A DNA stretch of 64,000 nt from contig NZ_LDNM01000007.1 in assembly GCF_001028135.1 (NCBI RefSeq), positions 1 to 64,000 on the forward strand, read 5' to 3'. The first letter of the stretch is position 1; each line of letters opens with the position of its first letter. The notes beneath the pieces are model-generated. The model worked only from the letters and a program-made list of their open reading frames with translations. It was not told the DNA's origin and searched no databases. A program made the position numbers and the translations under genes. Below, in pieces: positions 38,907 through 49,979 of this stretch. Source of the stretch: Xenorhabdus griffiniae (GTDB lineage: Bacteria; Pseudomonadota; Gammaproteobacteria; Enterobacterales; Enterobacteriaceae).

Positions 38907-41162
38907 TTAATTGCTTGTATTACAAACCACGTCAATGCGTTCAACACGCTGTAACCCACGAGGCAGGGACGCTCCCTTGCGCCCTCTCTCTGCCCTGAAT
39001 TTCTGTAACTCCTCAGGGCGAAGCAGTAATTTGCGTTTGCCAAAGTAAAGCGTGATAGAAGATTGTGCTGGCAATACCCGTAACCAAGTCAACATATCTT
39101 CGCCTGATGCAGCCTGTGCCGCCGGGATGGAAACAATCTTATTGCCCTTACCCTTTGAAAGCTGTGGCAGATCAGACACCGGGAACATCAACATACGACC
39201 CGCTTTGGTAAGCGCCAGTAACATATCATCCTGTTCGTTGTTAATCTCCAATGGCTGCATTACTTTGGCATTTTCAGGCAAAGTAATCATGGCTTTGCCC
39301 GCCCGGTTCTTGGCGATCAATTCACTGAAAGTACAGATAAAACCATACCCCGCATCAGATGCCATCACGAATTTCTGGTCTTCTTTCGCCATCAAAAGAT
39401 GCTCAACTGATGCCCCTACCGGCAACGCCAGTTTGCCCGTTAATGGTTCTCCCTGCCCTCTGGCTGATGGCAAATCCAGCGGATCAAGGGAATAACTACG
39501 CCCGGTGGTATCAATAAAGACCACAGGCTGGTTACTCTTGCCACGCGCCGCACTGCGGAAGCTGTCACCCGATTTGTAATTTAAGCCAGCCGGATCAATC
39601 TCGTGCCCTTTCGCACTACGTACCCAGCCCATCTCTGACATAATGACAGTAATCGGCTCAGACGGCAGGATGTCGTGATCACTCATGGCCTTCGCTTCCG
39701 TGCGCTCTTTGAGCGGCGAGCGACGGTCATCACCGTAGCTTTCTGCATCGGCAATAATTTCTTTTTTCAGTAACGTATTTAACTTACGTTCAGAACCCAA
39801 AATCGCCTGAAGTTTATCGCGTTCTTTCGCCAACTCATCCTGCTCACCACGGATTTTGACTTCTTCCAGTTTCGCCAAATGACGCAATTTCAGTTCAAGA
39901 ATGGCTTCTGCCTGCGTTTCGGTTAAGTCAAAACGCTGCATCAATACTGATTTCGGTTCATCTTCATGACGAATAATATGGATGACTTCATCAATATTAA
40001 GATAGGCCACCAGCAAACCTTCCAGAATATGCAAACGCTTAAGCACTTTTTCCAGACGGTGATTCAAGCGATTACGCACGGTTTCGCGCCGGAAAACCAG
40101 CCATTCATTGAGGATCTCAACCAATCCCTTAACCGCAGGACGGTTATCCAGACCGATCATGTTGAGATTGATACGATAGCTTTTTTCCAAATCGGTGGTT
40201 GCAAACAAGTGGTTCATTACCTGCTCAACATCCACGCGGTTAGTACGGGGAACAATCACCAAACGGGTTGGATTTTCATGATCAGATTCATCACGCAGAT
40301 CATCTACCATCGGCAACTTCTTCGCCCGCATCTGGCTGGCAATTTGCTCTAATATCTTCGCACCAGATACCTGATGAGGCAAAGCCGTGATCACGACGTT
40401 ACTGTCTTCTTTCGACCAAATCGCCCGCATCCGCACCGAACCACGGCCATTTTTGTAGATCTTGCGGATATCTTCTTTTGGCGTGATGATCTCAGCTTCT
40501 GTCGGGTAGTCCGGCCCTTTGACATATTCCATCACCTCATCAAGCGATAGATCTGGCTTATCCAGCATGGCAATCAGTGCATTCACGACCTCACGGGCAT
40601 TGTGTGGTGGGATATCGGTCGCCATACCGACAGCAATCCCCGTGGTGCCATTGAGCAAAATATTGGGCAGACGTGCAGGCAAACACTTAGGCTCCTGCAA
40701 TGTACCATCAAAGTTTGGCACCCAAGCTACGGTTCCTTGCCCCAACTCAGACAGTAACAATTCGGCATATTTGGACAAACGGGATTCGGTATAACGCATC
40801 GCCGCAAAGGATTTTGGATCATCCGGGGCGCCCCAGTTACCTTGTCCATCGACTAACGGATAGCGGTATGAGAAAGGCTGAGCCATCAAAACCATAGCTT
40901 CATAACAAGCCCCATCGCCATGTGGATGATATTTACCAAGAACATCACCGACAGTACGGGCAGATTTTTTAAATTTGGCGCTGTTGCTCAACCCAAGTTC
41001 TGACATCGCATAGACAATACGACGCTGAACAGGCTTTAAGCCATCACCGATAAAAGGCAACGCCCTGTCCATGATGACGTACATGGAGTAATTCAAATAG
41101 GCATTTTCAGTGAACGTGTGGAGTGGCTGACGCTCCACACCGTCGTGAGTTATCTCACTCAT
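38907..41162 (-). CDS. parC: DNA topoisomerase IV subunit A
   Basis: ParC is the DNA-cleaving subunit of topoisomerase IV, which decatenates daughter chromosomes. The 751-residue protein has the catalytic Tyr124 in AAMRYTESR and the GyrA-like coil and C-terminal pinwheel domain, and matches E. coli throughout. The quinolone-resistance region reads [14 protein letters not shown]: residue 84, corresponding to Ser80 of E. coli, is Gly (codon GGG) where Ser is usual. It lies downstream of parE with a 52-base gap. Confidence 0.98.
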   Translation of the reverse strand: MSEITHDGVERQPLHTFTENAYLNYSMYVIMDRALPFIGDGLKPVQRRIVYAMSELGLSNSAKFKKSARTVGDVLGKYHPHGDGACYEAMVLMAQPFSYRYPLVDGQGNWGAPDDPKSFAAMRYTESRLSKYAELLLSELGQGTVAWVPNFDGTLQEPKCLPARLPNILLNGTTGIAVGMATDIPPHNAREVVNALIAMLDKPDLSLDEVMEYVKGPDYPTEAEIITPKEDIRKIYKNGRGSVRMRAIWSKEDSNVVITALPHQVSGAKILEQIASQMRAKKLPMVDDLRDESDHENPTRLVIVPRTNRVDVEQVMNHLFATTDLEKSYRINLNMIGLDNRPAVKGLVEILNEWLVFRRETVRNRLNHRLEKVLKRLHILEGLLVAYLNIDEVIHIIRHEDEPKSVLMQRFDLTETQAEAILELKLRHLAKLEEVKIRGEQDELAKERDKLQAILGSERKLNTLLKKEIIADAESYGDDRRSPLKERTEAKAMSDHDILPSEPITVIMSEMGWVRSAKGHEIDPAGLNYKSGDSFRSAARGKSNQPVVFIDTTGRSYSLDPLDLPSARGQGEPLTGKLALPVGASVEHLLMAKEDQKFVMASDAGYGFICTFSELIAKNRAGKAMITLPENAKVMQPLEINNEQDDMLLALTKAGRMLMFPVSDLPQLSKGKGNKIVSIPAAQAASGEDMLTWLRVLPAQSSITLYFGKRKLLLRPEELQKFRAERGRKGASLPRGLQRVERIDVVCNTSN

Positions 41163-41214
41163 GTAATAATTTCCTCAGGATCTGTATTGACTATCTTTGC
41201 GCTCAATTCATGCG

Positions 41215-43110
41215 CTAAATTTCGATATTGATGGAATCGCCCTTCTCTTGCAGCCAATTACGGCGATCTTCTGAACGTTTCTTCGCCAGAAGCATATCCA
41301 TGACAGAGAGGGTTTCTTGATAATTTTCATCGTCGATAGTCAATTGCACCAGACGGCGAGTGTTAGGATCTAACGTGGTTTCACGCAACTGCATTGGGTT
41401 CATTTCACCCAACCCTTTAAAGCGCTGAACGTTCGGCTTGCCCCGCTTGCGGCTCAAACGATCCAAAATGGCGCTTTTTTCCCCTTCATCCAGCGCATAA
41501 TGTACTTCTTTACCGAGGTCGATACGATACAGCGGCGGCATTGCCATGTAGACATGCCCACGTTTCACCAATGTCGGAAAATGACGGACAAACAGGGCGC
41601 ACAGCAATGTAGCAATGTGCAATCCATCAGAGTCTGCATCCGCCAGTATGCAAACTTTGCCGTAGCGCAGTTGGCTCAAATCTTCGCTGTCTGGATCGAT
41701 ACCAATTGCAACCGAGATATCATGAACTTCCTGCGAAGCCAGCACTTCATCCGAAGAGACTTCCCATGTGTTCAGGATCTTTCCGCGCAGCGGCATGATC
41801 GCCTGAAACTCACGATCACGGGCTTGCTTGGCAGAGCCACCCGCAGAATCCCCTTCCACTAAAAACAGTTCAGTAATATTGAGATCTTGCGCAGTACAAT
41901 CTGCTAATTTACCCGGCAAAGCAGGGCCATTAGTCAGCTTTTTGCGTACCACTTTCTTCGCCGCCCGCATTCTACGCTGCGCACTGGCAATCGCCATTTC
42001 AGCGAGTTGCTCTGCATCTTGAATATGCTGGTTCAACCACAAGCTGAATGCATCTTTTACCACACCGGAAACGAAAGCTGCAGATTGGCGGGAAGAGAGG
42101 CGCTCTTTGGTTTGGCCGGCAAATTGCGGATCTTGCATTTTAAGGGATAGCACATAAGCACAGCGATCCCAGATATCATCGGCAGAGAGTTTAACCCCAC
42201 GTGGCAATATATTGCGGAACTCGCAGAATTCACGCATGGCGTCCAACAAACCTTGACGCAAGCCGTTCACATGGGTGCCGCCTTGTACCGTTGGGATCAA
42301 GTTGACGTAACTTTCCGTCAATAAATCCCCGCCTTCCGGTAGCCAGAGTACTGTCCAGTCAACCGCTTCAGTATCTCCGCTTAATGTGCCGACAAAAGGC
42401 GCTTGTGGCAATGTGACCAGCCCGTTGACGGCTTCCAGCAGATAATCTGTCAACCCGTCGGCATAACACCATTTCTGTTCGGTATCGTTGAGTTTGTCTT
42501 TAAAAACAATCTCAACCCCCGGACACAGTACCGCCTTGGCCTTCAGCAAATGCGTCAAACGGGTGGCAGAAAAACGGGGCGTGTCGAAATAGCTTTCATC
42601 TGGCCAGAAATGGACACTCGTTCCGGTATTGCGTTTGCCACAACTGCCGATGACTTCCAATTCTTGTACTTTTTCACCATTTTCAAAGGCAATTTGGTGT
42701 ACCTGACTATTACGACGAACAGTCACCTCCACACGCTTAGAGAGGGCGTTAACCACCGAGATCCCAACCCCATGCAGGCCACCAGAGAATTGGTAATTTT
42801 TATTGGAAAATTTGCCGCCCGCATGCAGGCGGGTCAAAATCAATTCAACAGCAGAAACTTTTTCTTCAGGATGGATATCAACCGGCATACCACGGCCATC
42901 ATCTATCACTTCCAGAGACTGATCGCTGTGAAGGATTACTTCAATATGCTTCGCGTGACCAGCCAGAGCTTCGTCCACACTGTTATCGATCACTTCCTGT
43001 GCCAAATGGTTCGGGCGGGCTGTATCCGTATACATTCCGGGACGGCGACGAACTGGCTCCAGGCCACTGAGGACTTCAATGGCCTCTGCGTTGTAACTAG
43101 ATTGAGTCAT
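41215..43110 (-). CDS. parE: DNA topoisomerase IV subunit B
   Basis: ParE is the ATPase subunit of topoisomerase IV. The 631-residue protein has the GHKL ATPase motifs YTDTARPNHLAQEVIDNSVDEA (Asn and Glu near 42-47), DDGRGMPVD, and GGLHGVG (near 110), followed by the TOPRIM domain with LVEGDSAGGSAKQARDREFQ and ADADSDGLHI. Length matches E. coli (630). It is immediately upstream of parC in an operon; yqiA and cpdA lie further upstream on the same strand. Confidence 0.98.
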   Translation of the reverse strand: MTQSSYNAEAIEVLSGLEPVRRRPGMYTDTARPNHLAQEVIDNSVDEALAGHAKHIEVILHSDQSLEVIDDGRGMPVDIHPEEKVSAVELILTRLHAGGKFSNKNYQFSGGLHGVGISVVNALSKRVEVTVRRNSQVHQIAFENGEKVQELEVIGSCGKRNTGTSVHFWPDESYFDTPRFSATRLTHLLKAKAVLCPGVEIVFKDKLNDTEQKWCYADGLTDYLLEAVNGLVTLPQAPFVGTLSGDTEAVDWTVLWLPEGGDLLTESYVNLIPTVQGGTHVNGLRQGLLDAMREFCEFRNILPRGVKLSADDIWDRCAYVLSLKMQDPQFAGQTKERLSSRQSAAFVSGVVKDAFSLWLNQHIQDAEQLAEMAIASAQRRMRAAKKVVRKKLTNGPALPGKLADCTAQDLNITELFLVEGDSAGGSAKQARDREFQAIMPLRGKILNTWEVSSDEVLASQEVHDISVAIGIDPDSEDLSQLRYGKVCILADADSDGLHIATLLCALFVRHFPTLVKRGHVYMAMPPLYRIDLGKEVHYALDEGEKSAILDRLSRKRGKPNVQRFKGLGEMNPMQLRETTLDPNTRRLVQLTIDDENYQETLSVMDMLLAKKRSEDRRNWLQEKGDSINIEI

Positions 43111-43183
43111 GTTGTAATTCTGTCGGTTGCTTCATTATTAGAGGGCCAATCAGTATTGATCTACTGTTGATAATACCAGTCGT

Positions 43184-43792
43184 TTACCTATTTTTGGCAA
43201 TTTTTTTACTATTGCCACTGGTTAACCCCAAGAAGTCAATGATTTGAGGGAAATAATATTCGAAGCCAATAAAAGCATGATTCCCACCAGATTCAACTGT
43301 CTGCCGGCACTGCATCAGGTAAGCAACGGCTTGGCGGTAATCGAGCACCTCATCCCCTGTTTGCTGCAATAACCAAATAAGATCAGGTGATTCCAGCGGG
43401 TCAATGTGCATCACTTTGAGATCATGTATATGGCCTGGTTCGAGAGTATAGCGCTCTTCGGTATAGGGATTCACGTTTTCCCCAATATAATTCTGAAACA
43501 AGTCGAAAGGACGTACCGCAGGATTGACAACCACAGCGGGCAAACTAAAACATTGGGAAAGCCAGATAGCCAGATAACCGCCCAGGGAAGAACCCACCAG
43601 CCCGATGTTTTCACCGGCGTGTTCCATCACCAGTTCTTCCAGTAAGATGGCTGCATCTTCAGGATACGGGGGTAATTGCGGCACCAACATGTCAATTTCA
43701 GGATGCTGTTGGTGTAACCACGTTTTCAACGCATTCGCTTTCGCTGATTGAGGAGAACTATTGAAACCGTGTAAGTAGAGTAACGTCGACAT
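43184..43792 (-). CDS. yqiA: Esterase-like protein YqiA
   Basis: YqiA is an alpha/beta-hydrolase with esterase activity reported for the E. coli protein; its role is unknown. From ATG 43792 it is 202 residues, with [10 protein letters not shown] at the start, the nucleophile elbow GSSLGG (Ser near 72), Asp near 140 in QTGDEVLDY and GGNHAF (His near 170), giving a plausible catalytic triad. The ATG overlaps the cpdA stop codon (TAATG). The ten extra residues of a longer frame overlap cpdA and are not used. Confidence 0.94.
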   Translation of the reverse strand: MSTLLYLHGFNSSPQSAKANALKTWLHQQHPEIDMLVPQLPPYPEDAAILLEELVMEHAGENIGLVGSSLGGYLAIWLSQCFSLPAVVVNPAVRPFDLFQNYIGENVNPYTEERYTLEPGHIHDLKVMHIDPLESPDLIWLLQQTGDEVLDYRQAVAYLMQCRQTVESGGNHAFIGFEYYFPQIIDFLGLTSGNSKKIAKNR

Positions 43793-44634
43793 TAATATCC
43801 GTCCGAATTTAAATCCGGGCAAAACTCGTTACTCTTAAGCCTGTGAACCTGTGTCTGCAATTTCGCGTCTTTATTGTTGCCAGCCACAGACAGTTCGAGA
43901 TAACGCCACCCCGGAGCCACTGTATCAAGCATAAAATTAGTACAATGTGGCTTAAATTGCACACAGGTTGATGGGGTTGCCATAACGCGAATGCCGTTCC
44001 ACATTTCATCAACTTCTTGGTGGATGTGCCCACACAGCATGGCTTTCACCTGGGTTTTTCCTTTCAAACACGCTGATAATTCGGGAGCATTACGCAAACT
44101 GTGCTGATCCAGCCATGTGCATCCAGACGGAATCGGGTGATGGTGAAGCATAATAATTGTGTGGCGATCACTGTGCTCATCCAGGCATTTTTTCATCCAC
44201 TCAAGCTGATAATCCGTCAATTCACCATGAGGAACACCTTGCACTTGACTGTCCAGCATAATCAACTGCCAATGCTGTCCGATAACTATCTGCTTGGAAG
44301 GTGAAATACCTGCTGCTGCCAACGTGTCAACCATCGCGGGTTGATAATCGTGATTACCGGGTAACCAAACACAAGGTGCAGATAAACGGGCAATGCCCTC
44401 AGCAAAATGCTGGTAAGCATTGATGGTCTGATCCTGTACCAGGTCACCTGTCGCCACTATCAAATCAATATCGAGATTTTGCTGTAAAATCCTATCTAAT
44501 ACAGCATGATAACTGCGATAGGTATTGACTCCCAGCAATGAGTCTCCCTTATTAGCAAAAAGGTGCGTGTCGGTAATTTGCAGTATTCTGGCTGTGGCAC
44601 CTTCTGCCACAGGTACTTCAAGCAGGCTTTCCAA
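43792..44634 (-). CDS. cpdA: 3',5'-cyclic AMP phosphodiesterase
   Basis: CpdA hydrolyses cAMP to AMP and so lowers CRP-dependent transcription. The 280-residue metallophosphatase has DTHLF (near 22), GDLVQD (near 63), GNHDYQ (near 93), HHHP (near 163) and GHIHQ (near 200), the complete metal-binding set. The start is TTG at 44634, as in E. coli, with AAGGAAA upstream. The gap of 97 bases to nudF has no yqiB, which lies here in E. coli. It is translationally coupled to yqiA. Confidence 0.96.
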   Translation of the reverse strand: MESLLEVPVAEGATARILQITDTHLFANKGDSLLGVNTYRSYHAVLDRILQQNLDIDLIVATGDLVQDQTINAYQHFAEGIARLSAPCVWLPGNHDYQPAMVDTLAAAGISPSKQIVIGQHWQLIMLDSQVQGVPHGELTDYQLEWMKKCLDEHSDRHTIIMLHHHPIPSGCTWLDQHSLRNAPELSACLKGKTQVKAMLCGHIHQEVDEMWNGIRVMATPSTCVQFKPHCTNFMLDTVAPGWRYLELSVAGNNKDAKLQTQVHRLKSNEFCPDLNSDGY

Positions 44635-44731
44635 AGGGTTTCCTTTTCCTATCGATCATAAGGATTATTTTAACGTGTCTTGATGCAAAAGATCTGCTGG
44701 CTGGGGCACACTTCCCATTTTCCAACATAAA

Positions 44732-45373
44732 TCAGGAATGATTATCCAACCACTTTTTCCTAAGTTTTTCATGGTTCAATGCCAGCCACTGTATTGCAAT
44801 AACTGAAGCCGCATTATCAATAATGCCCTCTTCTACCCACTGATAGGCTTGATCGCGACTCACAACCAGAACGCGAATATCTTCATGTTCACCTTCCAGA
44901 CCATGAACCCCTGACGCGGTGGTGGCATCAACTTCACCGGCAAAGATATGCATGCGCTCTGTCGTACCACCTGGGCTGGAAAGATAACTTAATGCAGGCT
45001 GGCAGCGCTTAACCTCAATCCCTGCTTCTTCCACGGCTTCACGACGGACGACCTGTTCAGCGTCTTCTCCTTCTTCGATCATGCCGGCAATCACTTCCAA
45101 CAGCCACGGCGTATGACGGGTTTCAATCGCCGGAATACGGATTTGTTCAATCAAAACAACTTCATCGCGCACCGGATCATAAGGCAACAAAACGCCGGCA
45201 TGACCTCGCTCAAAAACTTCACGTTTAATGATTTCACTCCAGCCACCGCGAAATAGGCGATGCTTGAATTGATATTCAGTCATTTTAAAAAAACCGCGAT
45301 AAAGCGTTTTTTGAGAAATAACTTCGATATCTTGTTTAGTAAAAGTATATGGCGAGGCAAGGTTTTTACTCAT
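44732..45373 (-). CDS. nudF: ADP-ribose pyrophosphatase
   Basis: NudF hydrolyses ADP-ribose to AMP and ribose 5-phosphate. The 213-residue protein has the Nudix box GMIEEGEDAEQVVRREAVEE and AG (near 97-119), preceded by PWLLEVIAG and followed by YLSSPGGTTERMHIFAGEV, the ADPRase specificity region. ATG 45373 is preceded by a weak site. It is divergent from tolC and upstream of cpdA. Confidence 0.96.
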   Translation of the reverse strand: MSKNLASPYTFTKQDIEVISQKTLYRGFFKMTEYQFKHRLFRGGWSEIIKREVFERGHAGVLLPYDPVRDEVVLIEQIRIPAIETRHTPWLLEVIAGMIEEGEDAEQVVRREAVEEAGIEVKRCQPALSYLSSPGGTTERMHIFAGEVDATTASGVHGLEGEHEDIRVLVVSRDQAYQWVEEGIIDNAASVIAIQWLALNHEKLRKKWLDNHS

Positions 45374-45591
45374 AAAATGTCCTGATTAGTTTTTAAAATT
45401 TCCTATTATTAAAAGGTATTTTTTCATATTGATCTAAATAAATTCATTTTGATGATACAAACAAGCAGAGAAATGAGGCAATATGGCACAAACAGCCACC
45501 CTACCCTGCTGGCATTCTCTGCTAGAATCTGTGGTATCCGTTTTTATGCAGAGGCAACTTAAGCAAAATAGCTGCACAACAAGGAACGCAA

Positions 45592-46956
45592 ATGAAAAAA
45601 TTGCTCTCTCTTTTTATCGCTATGAATCTGGTAGGTTTTAGTACTTCAAGCCATGCTGCGGATTTACTCCAGATTTATCAGCAGGCGAAAGAAACAAACC
45701 CTGAATTGCTTAAGGCACAAGCTGACCGCAATTCAGTAGTTGAAAAGATTAATCAAGCGCGTAGTACTTTATTGCCTCAATTGGGGCTGAATGCGGGTGT
45801 CAATTATGGCAAGGGCTTTCGCGATGCCAGAAATTCAGAATCTCATGGCACAAGTGCGAGTCTGCAACTGACGCAAACTATCTTTGATATGGCAAAATGG
45901 AATCATCTGAGTCAAGCAGAGAAAAATGCGGGTATTGAAGACATCAAATATCAAGCAGCTCAACAGCAATTAATTCTCAACACTGCACAAGCCTATTTTG
46001 ACGTTCTGAATAAAATCGATACATTGACATTTACCGAAGCGCAAAAAGCTTCACTGTACCGTCAACTGGATCAAACCACTCAGCGTTTTAATGTCGGTCT
46101 GGTTGCCATTACTGACGTGCAGAATGCCCGCGCTCAATATGACTCGATTCTGGCAGCCGAAGTTTCTGATCGCAACAACCTGGAGAATGCGCTGGAAAAA
46201 CTGCGTATGATTACAGGTACTTACCACCCACAGTTGGCTGCATTAACTATTGATCAGTTCAAAACCAAACAACCAGAATCGGCTGATGAAGTGCTAAAAG
46301 AAGCAGAAACCCGTAACCTGAACCTGCTGTCAGCCCGCTTAATGCAAGATCTAAGACGCGAACAAATCAAAGAAATGCAGACAGGCTATATGCCAACGGT
46401 TAATTTAAGCGCAGATACAAGTATTTCTAACGATCATACGCGCGGAAATCAACGAATAGATGAGTATAGAGGCGGTAATAGCGTTAAGCTATCTTTGAAC
46501 TTACCGCTATTCAGTGGCGGAGCTACCTATTCTCAAGTAGAACAAGCGAAATATAATTTTGTCAGCGCCAGTCAGGACTTGGAAAATACGTATCGTAAAG
46601 TGACACAAGAAGTGCATTCTTCCACTAATAACATTGCTGCTGCGATCAGTAGTGTTGACGCTAACAAGCAAGCGGTACTCTCTGCGCAAAGTTCATTGGA
46701 TTCAATGGAAGCCGGTTATCAGGTAGGAACCCGCACAATCGTCGATGTGCTGGATTCGACAACTAAACTTTATCAAGCCAAGCAGAACCTGTCTAAGGCA
46801 CGTTACGACTATTTGCTTTCCCTGTTACAGAATAAACAGGCACGCGGCGTTTTGAATGAAAATGATTTGATAGAGTTGAATAAGATGCTAGGCACACAAA
46901 TCTCAACCTCTGCCAACAGTATCATTAAAGAGATGAAAACGCCGTCAGTTCGCTGA
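45592..46956 (+). CDS. tolC: Outer-membrane efflux channel TolC
   Basis: TolC is the outer-membrane exit duct for RND, MFS and ABC efflux pumps and for type I secretion. The 454-residue protein has a signal peptide (cleavage after SSHAA, near 22-23) and two repeats of the outer-membrane efflux domain, each starting with a helical segment such as DLLQIYQQAKETNPELLKAQ. It is about 40 residues shorter than E. coli TolC (493), mostly at the C-terminal tail. A strong terminator follows at 47016. It is divergent from nudF. Confidence 0.96.
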   Translation: MKKLLSLFIAMNLVGFSTSSHAADLLQIYQQAKETNPELLKAQADRNSVVEKINQARSTLLPQLGLNAGVNYGKGFRDARNSESHGTSASLQLTQTIFDMAKWNHLSQAEKNAGIEDIKYQAAQQQLILNTAQAYFDVLNKIDTLTFTEAQKASLYRQLDQTTQRFNVGLVAITDVQNARAQYDSILAAEVSDRNNLENALEKLRMITGTYHPQLAALTIDQFKTKQPESADEVLKEAETRNLNLLSARLMQDLRREQIKEMQTGYMPTVNLSADTSISNDHTRGNQRIDEYRGGNSVKLSLNLPLFSGGATYSQVEQAKYNFVSASQDLENTYRKVTQEVHSSTNNIAAAISSVDANKQAVLSAQSSLDSMEAGYQVGTRTIVDVLDSTTKLYQAKQNLSKARYDYLLSLLQNKQARGVLNENDLIELNKMLGTQISTSANSIIKEMKTPSVR

Positions 46957-47015
46957 ATTAATGCACTATCGTTCTCAATTGAAAAACGTTATATTAAAAA
47001 CGCTATACTAATAGA

Positions 47016-47046
47016 AAGCAGCCCGCGATTGCGTGGGCTGCTTTTT
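47016..47046 (+). terminator. Rho-independent terminator of tolC
   Basis: AAGCAGCCCGCG, a 3-base loop and then GCGTGGGCTGCTT form a strong GC-rich stem (47015-47042), followed by a T run (47042-47046). It lies 60 bases after the tolC stop codon and separates tolC from ygiB. Confidence 0.9.
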
Positions 47047-47142
47047 AGCACATCCCTGAGAGCCGCTCCCATTGAGCACAATAAAATGGGGTAAGGCTCT
47101 TAATCTTAATCAAAGACCTTCAAGATGGATGCCCCTATGACA

Positions 47143-47811
47143 ATGAAACGGACAAAAGAGATAAACCGCGATTCTTTCCGTAAAACGTGGCGAAGCTATC
47201 GCCTGACACCTGTAGCGCTTGCTGTCAGTGCTGTTTTTATGCTTTCTGCCTGTGAACAAAACGATGAAACGGTGTCACTCTATACGAATGCCGACGAGTG
47301 CTCCCAGGCGAATCCTTCTCAAAGCGAACAATGCAAGACCGCCTACAACAATGCCCTGACAGAAGCGGAAAAAACCGCACCAAAATATGCGACTCGCGAA
47401 GAGTGTGTCGCTGAATTCGGTGAACAACAATGTACGCAAACCCCAGCTCAGGCGGGTGTCGGTCAGCAGGCTCAGGCACAAAGCAGTAGCAGCAGTTTCT
47501 GGATGCCTTTGATGGCAGGTTATATGATGGGGCGCTTAATGGGCGGCAGCTCTGCACCATCACAACCGCTGTTCACATCACAATCGGCTTCCAGCCCAGC
47601 CAATGGCAAGTTTGTTGATGCAACAGGTAAAAGCTATGGCCCGGCCACCGCAGGCGGTCGCAGCATGACCGTGCCAAAAACCGCAATGGCACCAAAACCG
47701 GCCACCACAACTACGATTACCCGTGGTGGGTTCGGTGAATCCGTGGCGAAACAATCTGCCATGCAGCGTTCGTCTGCCAGCTCCAGCTCTTCCCGTTCTA
47801 TGGGTGGTTAA
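47143..47811 (+). CDS. ygiB: Conserved protein YgiB (UPF0441, DUF1190)
   Basis: YgiB is a conserved protein of unknown function, always linked to ygiC. From ATG 47143 it is 222 residues, one fewer than E. coli; ATGs at 47125 and 47137 are also in frame. It has a basic N-terminus, a hydrophobic segment with a lipobox-like LSAC (near 38-41) that may make it a lipoprotein, four other cysteines in a DUF1190 arrangement, and a Ser/Ala/Thr-rich C-terminal tail ending [10 protein letters not shown]. It is 6 bases upstream of ygiC. Confidence 0.93.
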   Translation: MKRTKEINRDSFRKTWRSYRLTPVALAVSAVFMLSACEQNDETVSLYTNADECSQANPSQSEQCKTAYNNALTEAEKTAPKYATREECVAEFGEQQCTQTPAQAGVGQQAQAQSSSSSFWMPLMAGYMMGRLMGGSSAPSQPLFTSQSASSPANGKFVDATGKSYGPATAGGRSMTVPKTAMAPKPATTTTITRGGFGESVAKQSAMQRSSASSSSSRSMGG

Positions 47812-47817
47812 TTAAAG

Positions 47818-48978
47818 ATGAAACGCATTGGTATTACCGAGCGCCCGGATTGGCGCGAAAAAGCAGCAGAGTTTGGTTTTAATTTTCACACCATGTATGG
47901 TCAACCTTACTGGAGTGAAGACGCTTATTACCAGTTCACCCTGGATCAAATTGAAGAAATTGAAGAGGCAACAGCAGAACTGCACCAAATGTGTTTGCAG
48001 GTCGTGGAAAAAGTGGTCGATAGTGAAGAGTTACTGACCAAATTCCAGATCCCAAAACACTGTTGGGAATTTATCCGCTCTTCATGGGTCACCAGTCAAC
48101 CCTCGCTCTATTCCCGTCTGGATTTAGCCTATGATGGCAAAAATCCCCCCAAATTGCTGGAAAACAATGCCGATACCCCAACGTCACTGTATGAATCGGC
48201 TTTCTTTCAGTGGATCTGGCTGGAAGACCAGACTAATGCCGGTAATCTGCCGTCAAATGCTGATCAGTTCAACAGCCTGCAAGAAAAGCTGATTGAGCGT
48301 TTTGCACAGTTACGTGAAAAACATGGGTTCGGCCTGCTGCACATGGCCTGCTGTCAGGATACTGAAGAAGATCGTGGCACCATCCAATATTTGCAGGATT
48401 GTGCTGCGGAAGCCGATATTCCTACCGAGTTCCTGTTTATTGAGGATATCGGGTTGGGTGAGAAAGGGCAGTTTACTGACTTGCAGGATCAAGTGATCAG
48501 TAACCTGTTTAAGCTGTATCCGTGGGAATTTATGCTGCGTGAGATGTTTTCCACCAAGCTGGCTGATGCGGGTGTCCGTTGGCTGGAGCCAGCATGGAAA
48601 AGCATTATCTCCAACAAAGCACTGCTGCCAATGCTGTGGAAAATGTTCCCAAATCATCCTAACCTGCTGCCTGCCTATTTTGCGGATGAACGCCCTTCAG
48701 ACATGAACAGCTATGTTATTAAGCCACTGTTCTCCCGCGAAGGGGCCAATATTCGCATCATTGAAAACGGCCGTGAAATCGCCAGTGCGGATGGCCCTTA
48801 TGGGGAAGAAGGGATGATCATCCAACAGTTCCACGCATTACCGAAATTTGAGGGTAACTATACGCTGGTCGGTAGCTGGTTGGTGGATGATCAATCTGCG
48901 GGTATCTGTATCCGTGAAGACCGCGAGTTGATTACTCAAGATTTATCACGCTTCTACCCGCATATTATTTTGGATTGA
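47818..48978 (+). CDS. ygiC: ATP-grasp protein YgiC (glutathionylspermidine synthase-like)
   Basis: YgiC belongs to the glutathionylspermidine synthase C-terminal-domain family, an ATP-grasp ligase. The E. coli protein has no established substrate. The 386-residue protein shows [19 protein letters not shown] near 80-100, [30 protein letters not shown] (Lys and Arg for ATP binding, near 305-318) and [17 protein letters not shown], the conserved metal-binding end. It follows ygiB by 6 bases and converges with ygiD with a gap of only 5 bases. Confidence 0.94.
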   Translation: MKRIGITERPDWREKAAEFGFNFHTMYGQPYWSEDAYYQFTLDQIEEIEEATAELHQMCLQVVEKVVDSEELLTKFQIPKHCWEFIRSSWVTSQPSLYSRLDLAYDGKNPPKLLENNADTPTSLYESAFFQWIWLEDQTNAGNLPSNADQFNSLQEKLIERFAQLREKHGFGLLHMACCQDTEEDRGTIQYLQDCAAEADIPTEFLFIEDIGLGEKGQFTDLQDQVISNLFKLYPWEFMLREMFSTKLADAGVRWLEPAWKSIISNKALLPMLWKMFPNHPNLLPAYFADERPSDMNSYVIKPLFSREGANIRIIENGREIASADGPYGEEGMIIQQFHALPKFEGNYTLVGSWLVDDQSAGICIREDRELITQDLSRFYPHIILD

Positions 48979-48983
48979 TTCAA

Positions 48984-49760
48984 TCAGCCAATCTGAATCG
49001 ATAACATACTTAAAGAGCCGTCTTCAATCCCTTCAACTGGCGTTGAAATTGGCTCTTTTTTATTCCATGTCCCCATCACATACAGCAATGGCAGAAAGTG
49101 TTCTGGTGTTGGGTTAGACAATTGACCATCTTTCCTGTCCAAAGCATTAAACAGAGGATGAGGCTCTTCCAGGCTGGTTAAACTTTCACGCACACACTGC
49201 TCAAAAGAGAGTGCCCAGGAAAAAGGTTCTGCTCCCAATTTTGCGCCTGGCAGGTTATGTACAATATTTCCACTCCCTATGATTAAGACACTTTCATCTC
49301 GCAGTAAAGCTAATTTTTCACCTATTTCATAATGAAAAGAAGCAGGTTGATTGCGATCCATGCTCAGTTGGATAACTGGAATATCAGCATCAGGATACAT
49401 TTTTGCTAATATCCCCCAGGATCCGTGATCCAATCCCCATTCTTCAAAATCAGTCTCGACCTCAATCGGTTCAAGAATATCCTGTACCAATACAGCCAGT
49501 TCAGGAAAACCTTTAGCCGGATACTGTTTTTCATGTAATTCTCTGGGAAAGTTACCAAAATCGTGGATAGTTCTGGGCTGTGACATCGCTGTAACGGTTG
49601 TACCATTCGTGTGCCAGTGCGCAGAAATCACCAGAATCGCCCTTGGTCTGGGTAATTTCTTCCCCAGTTCAAACCAAGCGCGTGAGTAACAGTTATCTTC
49701 AATGGCATTCATTGGGCTACCATGACCAATGAATAGAGCAGGCATTCTCAGGAGACTCAT
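48984..49760 (-). CDS. ygiD: 4,5-DOPA-extradiol-type dioxygenase YgiD
   Basis: YgiD is a zinc- or iron-dependent LigB-type dioxygenase; E. coli YgiD opens DOPA at the 4,5 bond. From ATG 49760 it is 258 residues, with GGGGCGG-type ribosome binding site upstream; ten extra residues from 49790 are not supported. The metal ligands are visible: LFIGHGSP (His near 13), VISAHWH (His near 48), LDHGSWGIL and NIVHNL. It is downstream of ribB on the same strand, but with a hairpin between. Confidence 0.93.
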   Translation of the reverse strand: MSLLRMPALFIGHGSPMNAIEDNCYSRAWFELGKKLPRPRAILVISAHWHTNGTTVTAMSQPRTIHDFGNFPRELHEKQYPAKGFPELAVLVQDILEPIEVETDFEEWGLDHGSWGILAKMYPDADIPVIQLSMDRNQPASFHYEIGEKLALLRDESVLIIGSGNIVHNLPGAKLGAEPFSWALSFEQCVRESLTSLEEPHPLFNALDRKDGQLSNPTPEHFLPLLYVMGTWNKKEPISTPVEGIEDGSLSMLSIQIG

Positions 49761-49893
49761 TTTCCGCCCCTTATACAACAAATTAAACATTCGAATAGTG
49801 AATTCGGGTTATGATAGAAAAATTATGACAGGATTAAGACATTCCTTCCTTGAATATCGTCAATCAAAAATGATGAAGTGTCTTAGAAATACT

Positions 49894-49925
49894 GAAAGGC
49901 TACAGGGTGTGGACTGTAGCCTTTC
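49894..49925 (-). terminator. Terminator of ribB
   Basis: GAAAGGCTACAG (49894-49905) and CTGTAGCCTTTC (49914-49925) form a perfect 12-bp stem with an 8-base loop, 54 bases after the ribB stop codon. On the minus strand the stem is followed by AGTATTTCT, a moderate T-rich tail. The strong stem and location support a terminator. Confidence 0.7.
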
Positions 49926-49979
49926 AAAGTACATGCGTACGCGTTGTGTGTCTCTTCCCAGTATTCCTTTTAAAATCCG

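Noticed and set aside
42403-43170. Plus-strand ORF of 255 codons
   Set aside because: Antisense to parE with Thr/His/Gln-rich shadow composition; no motif.
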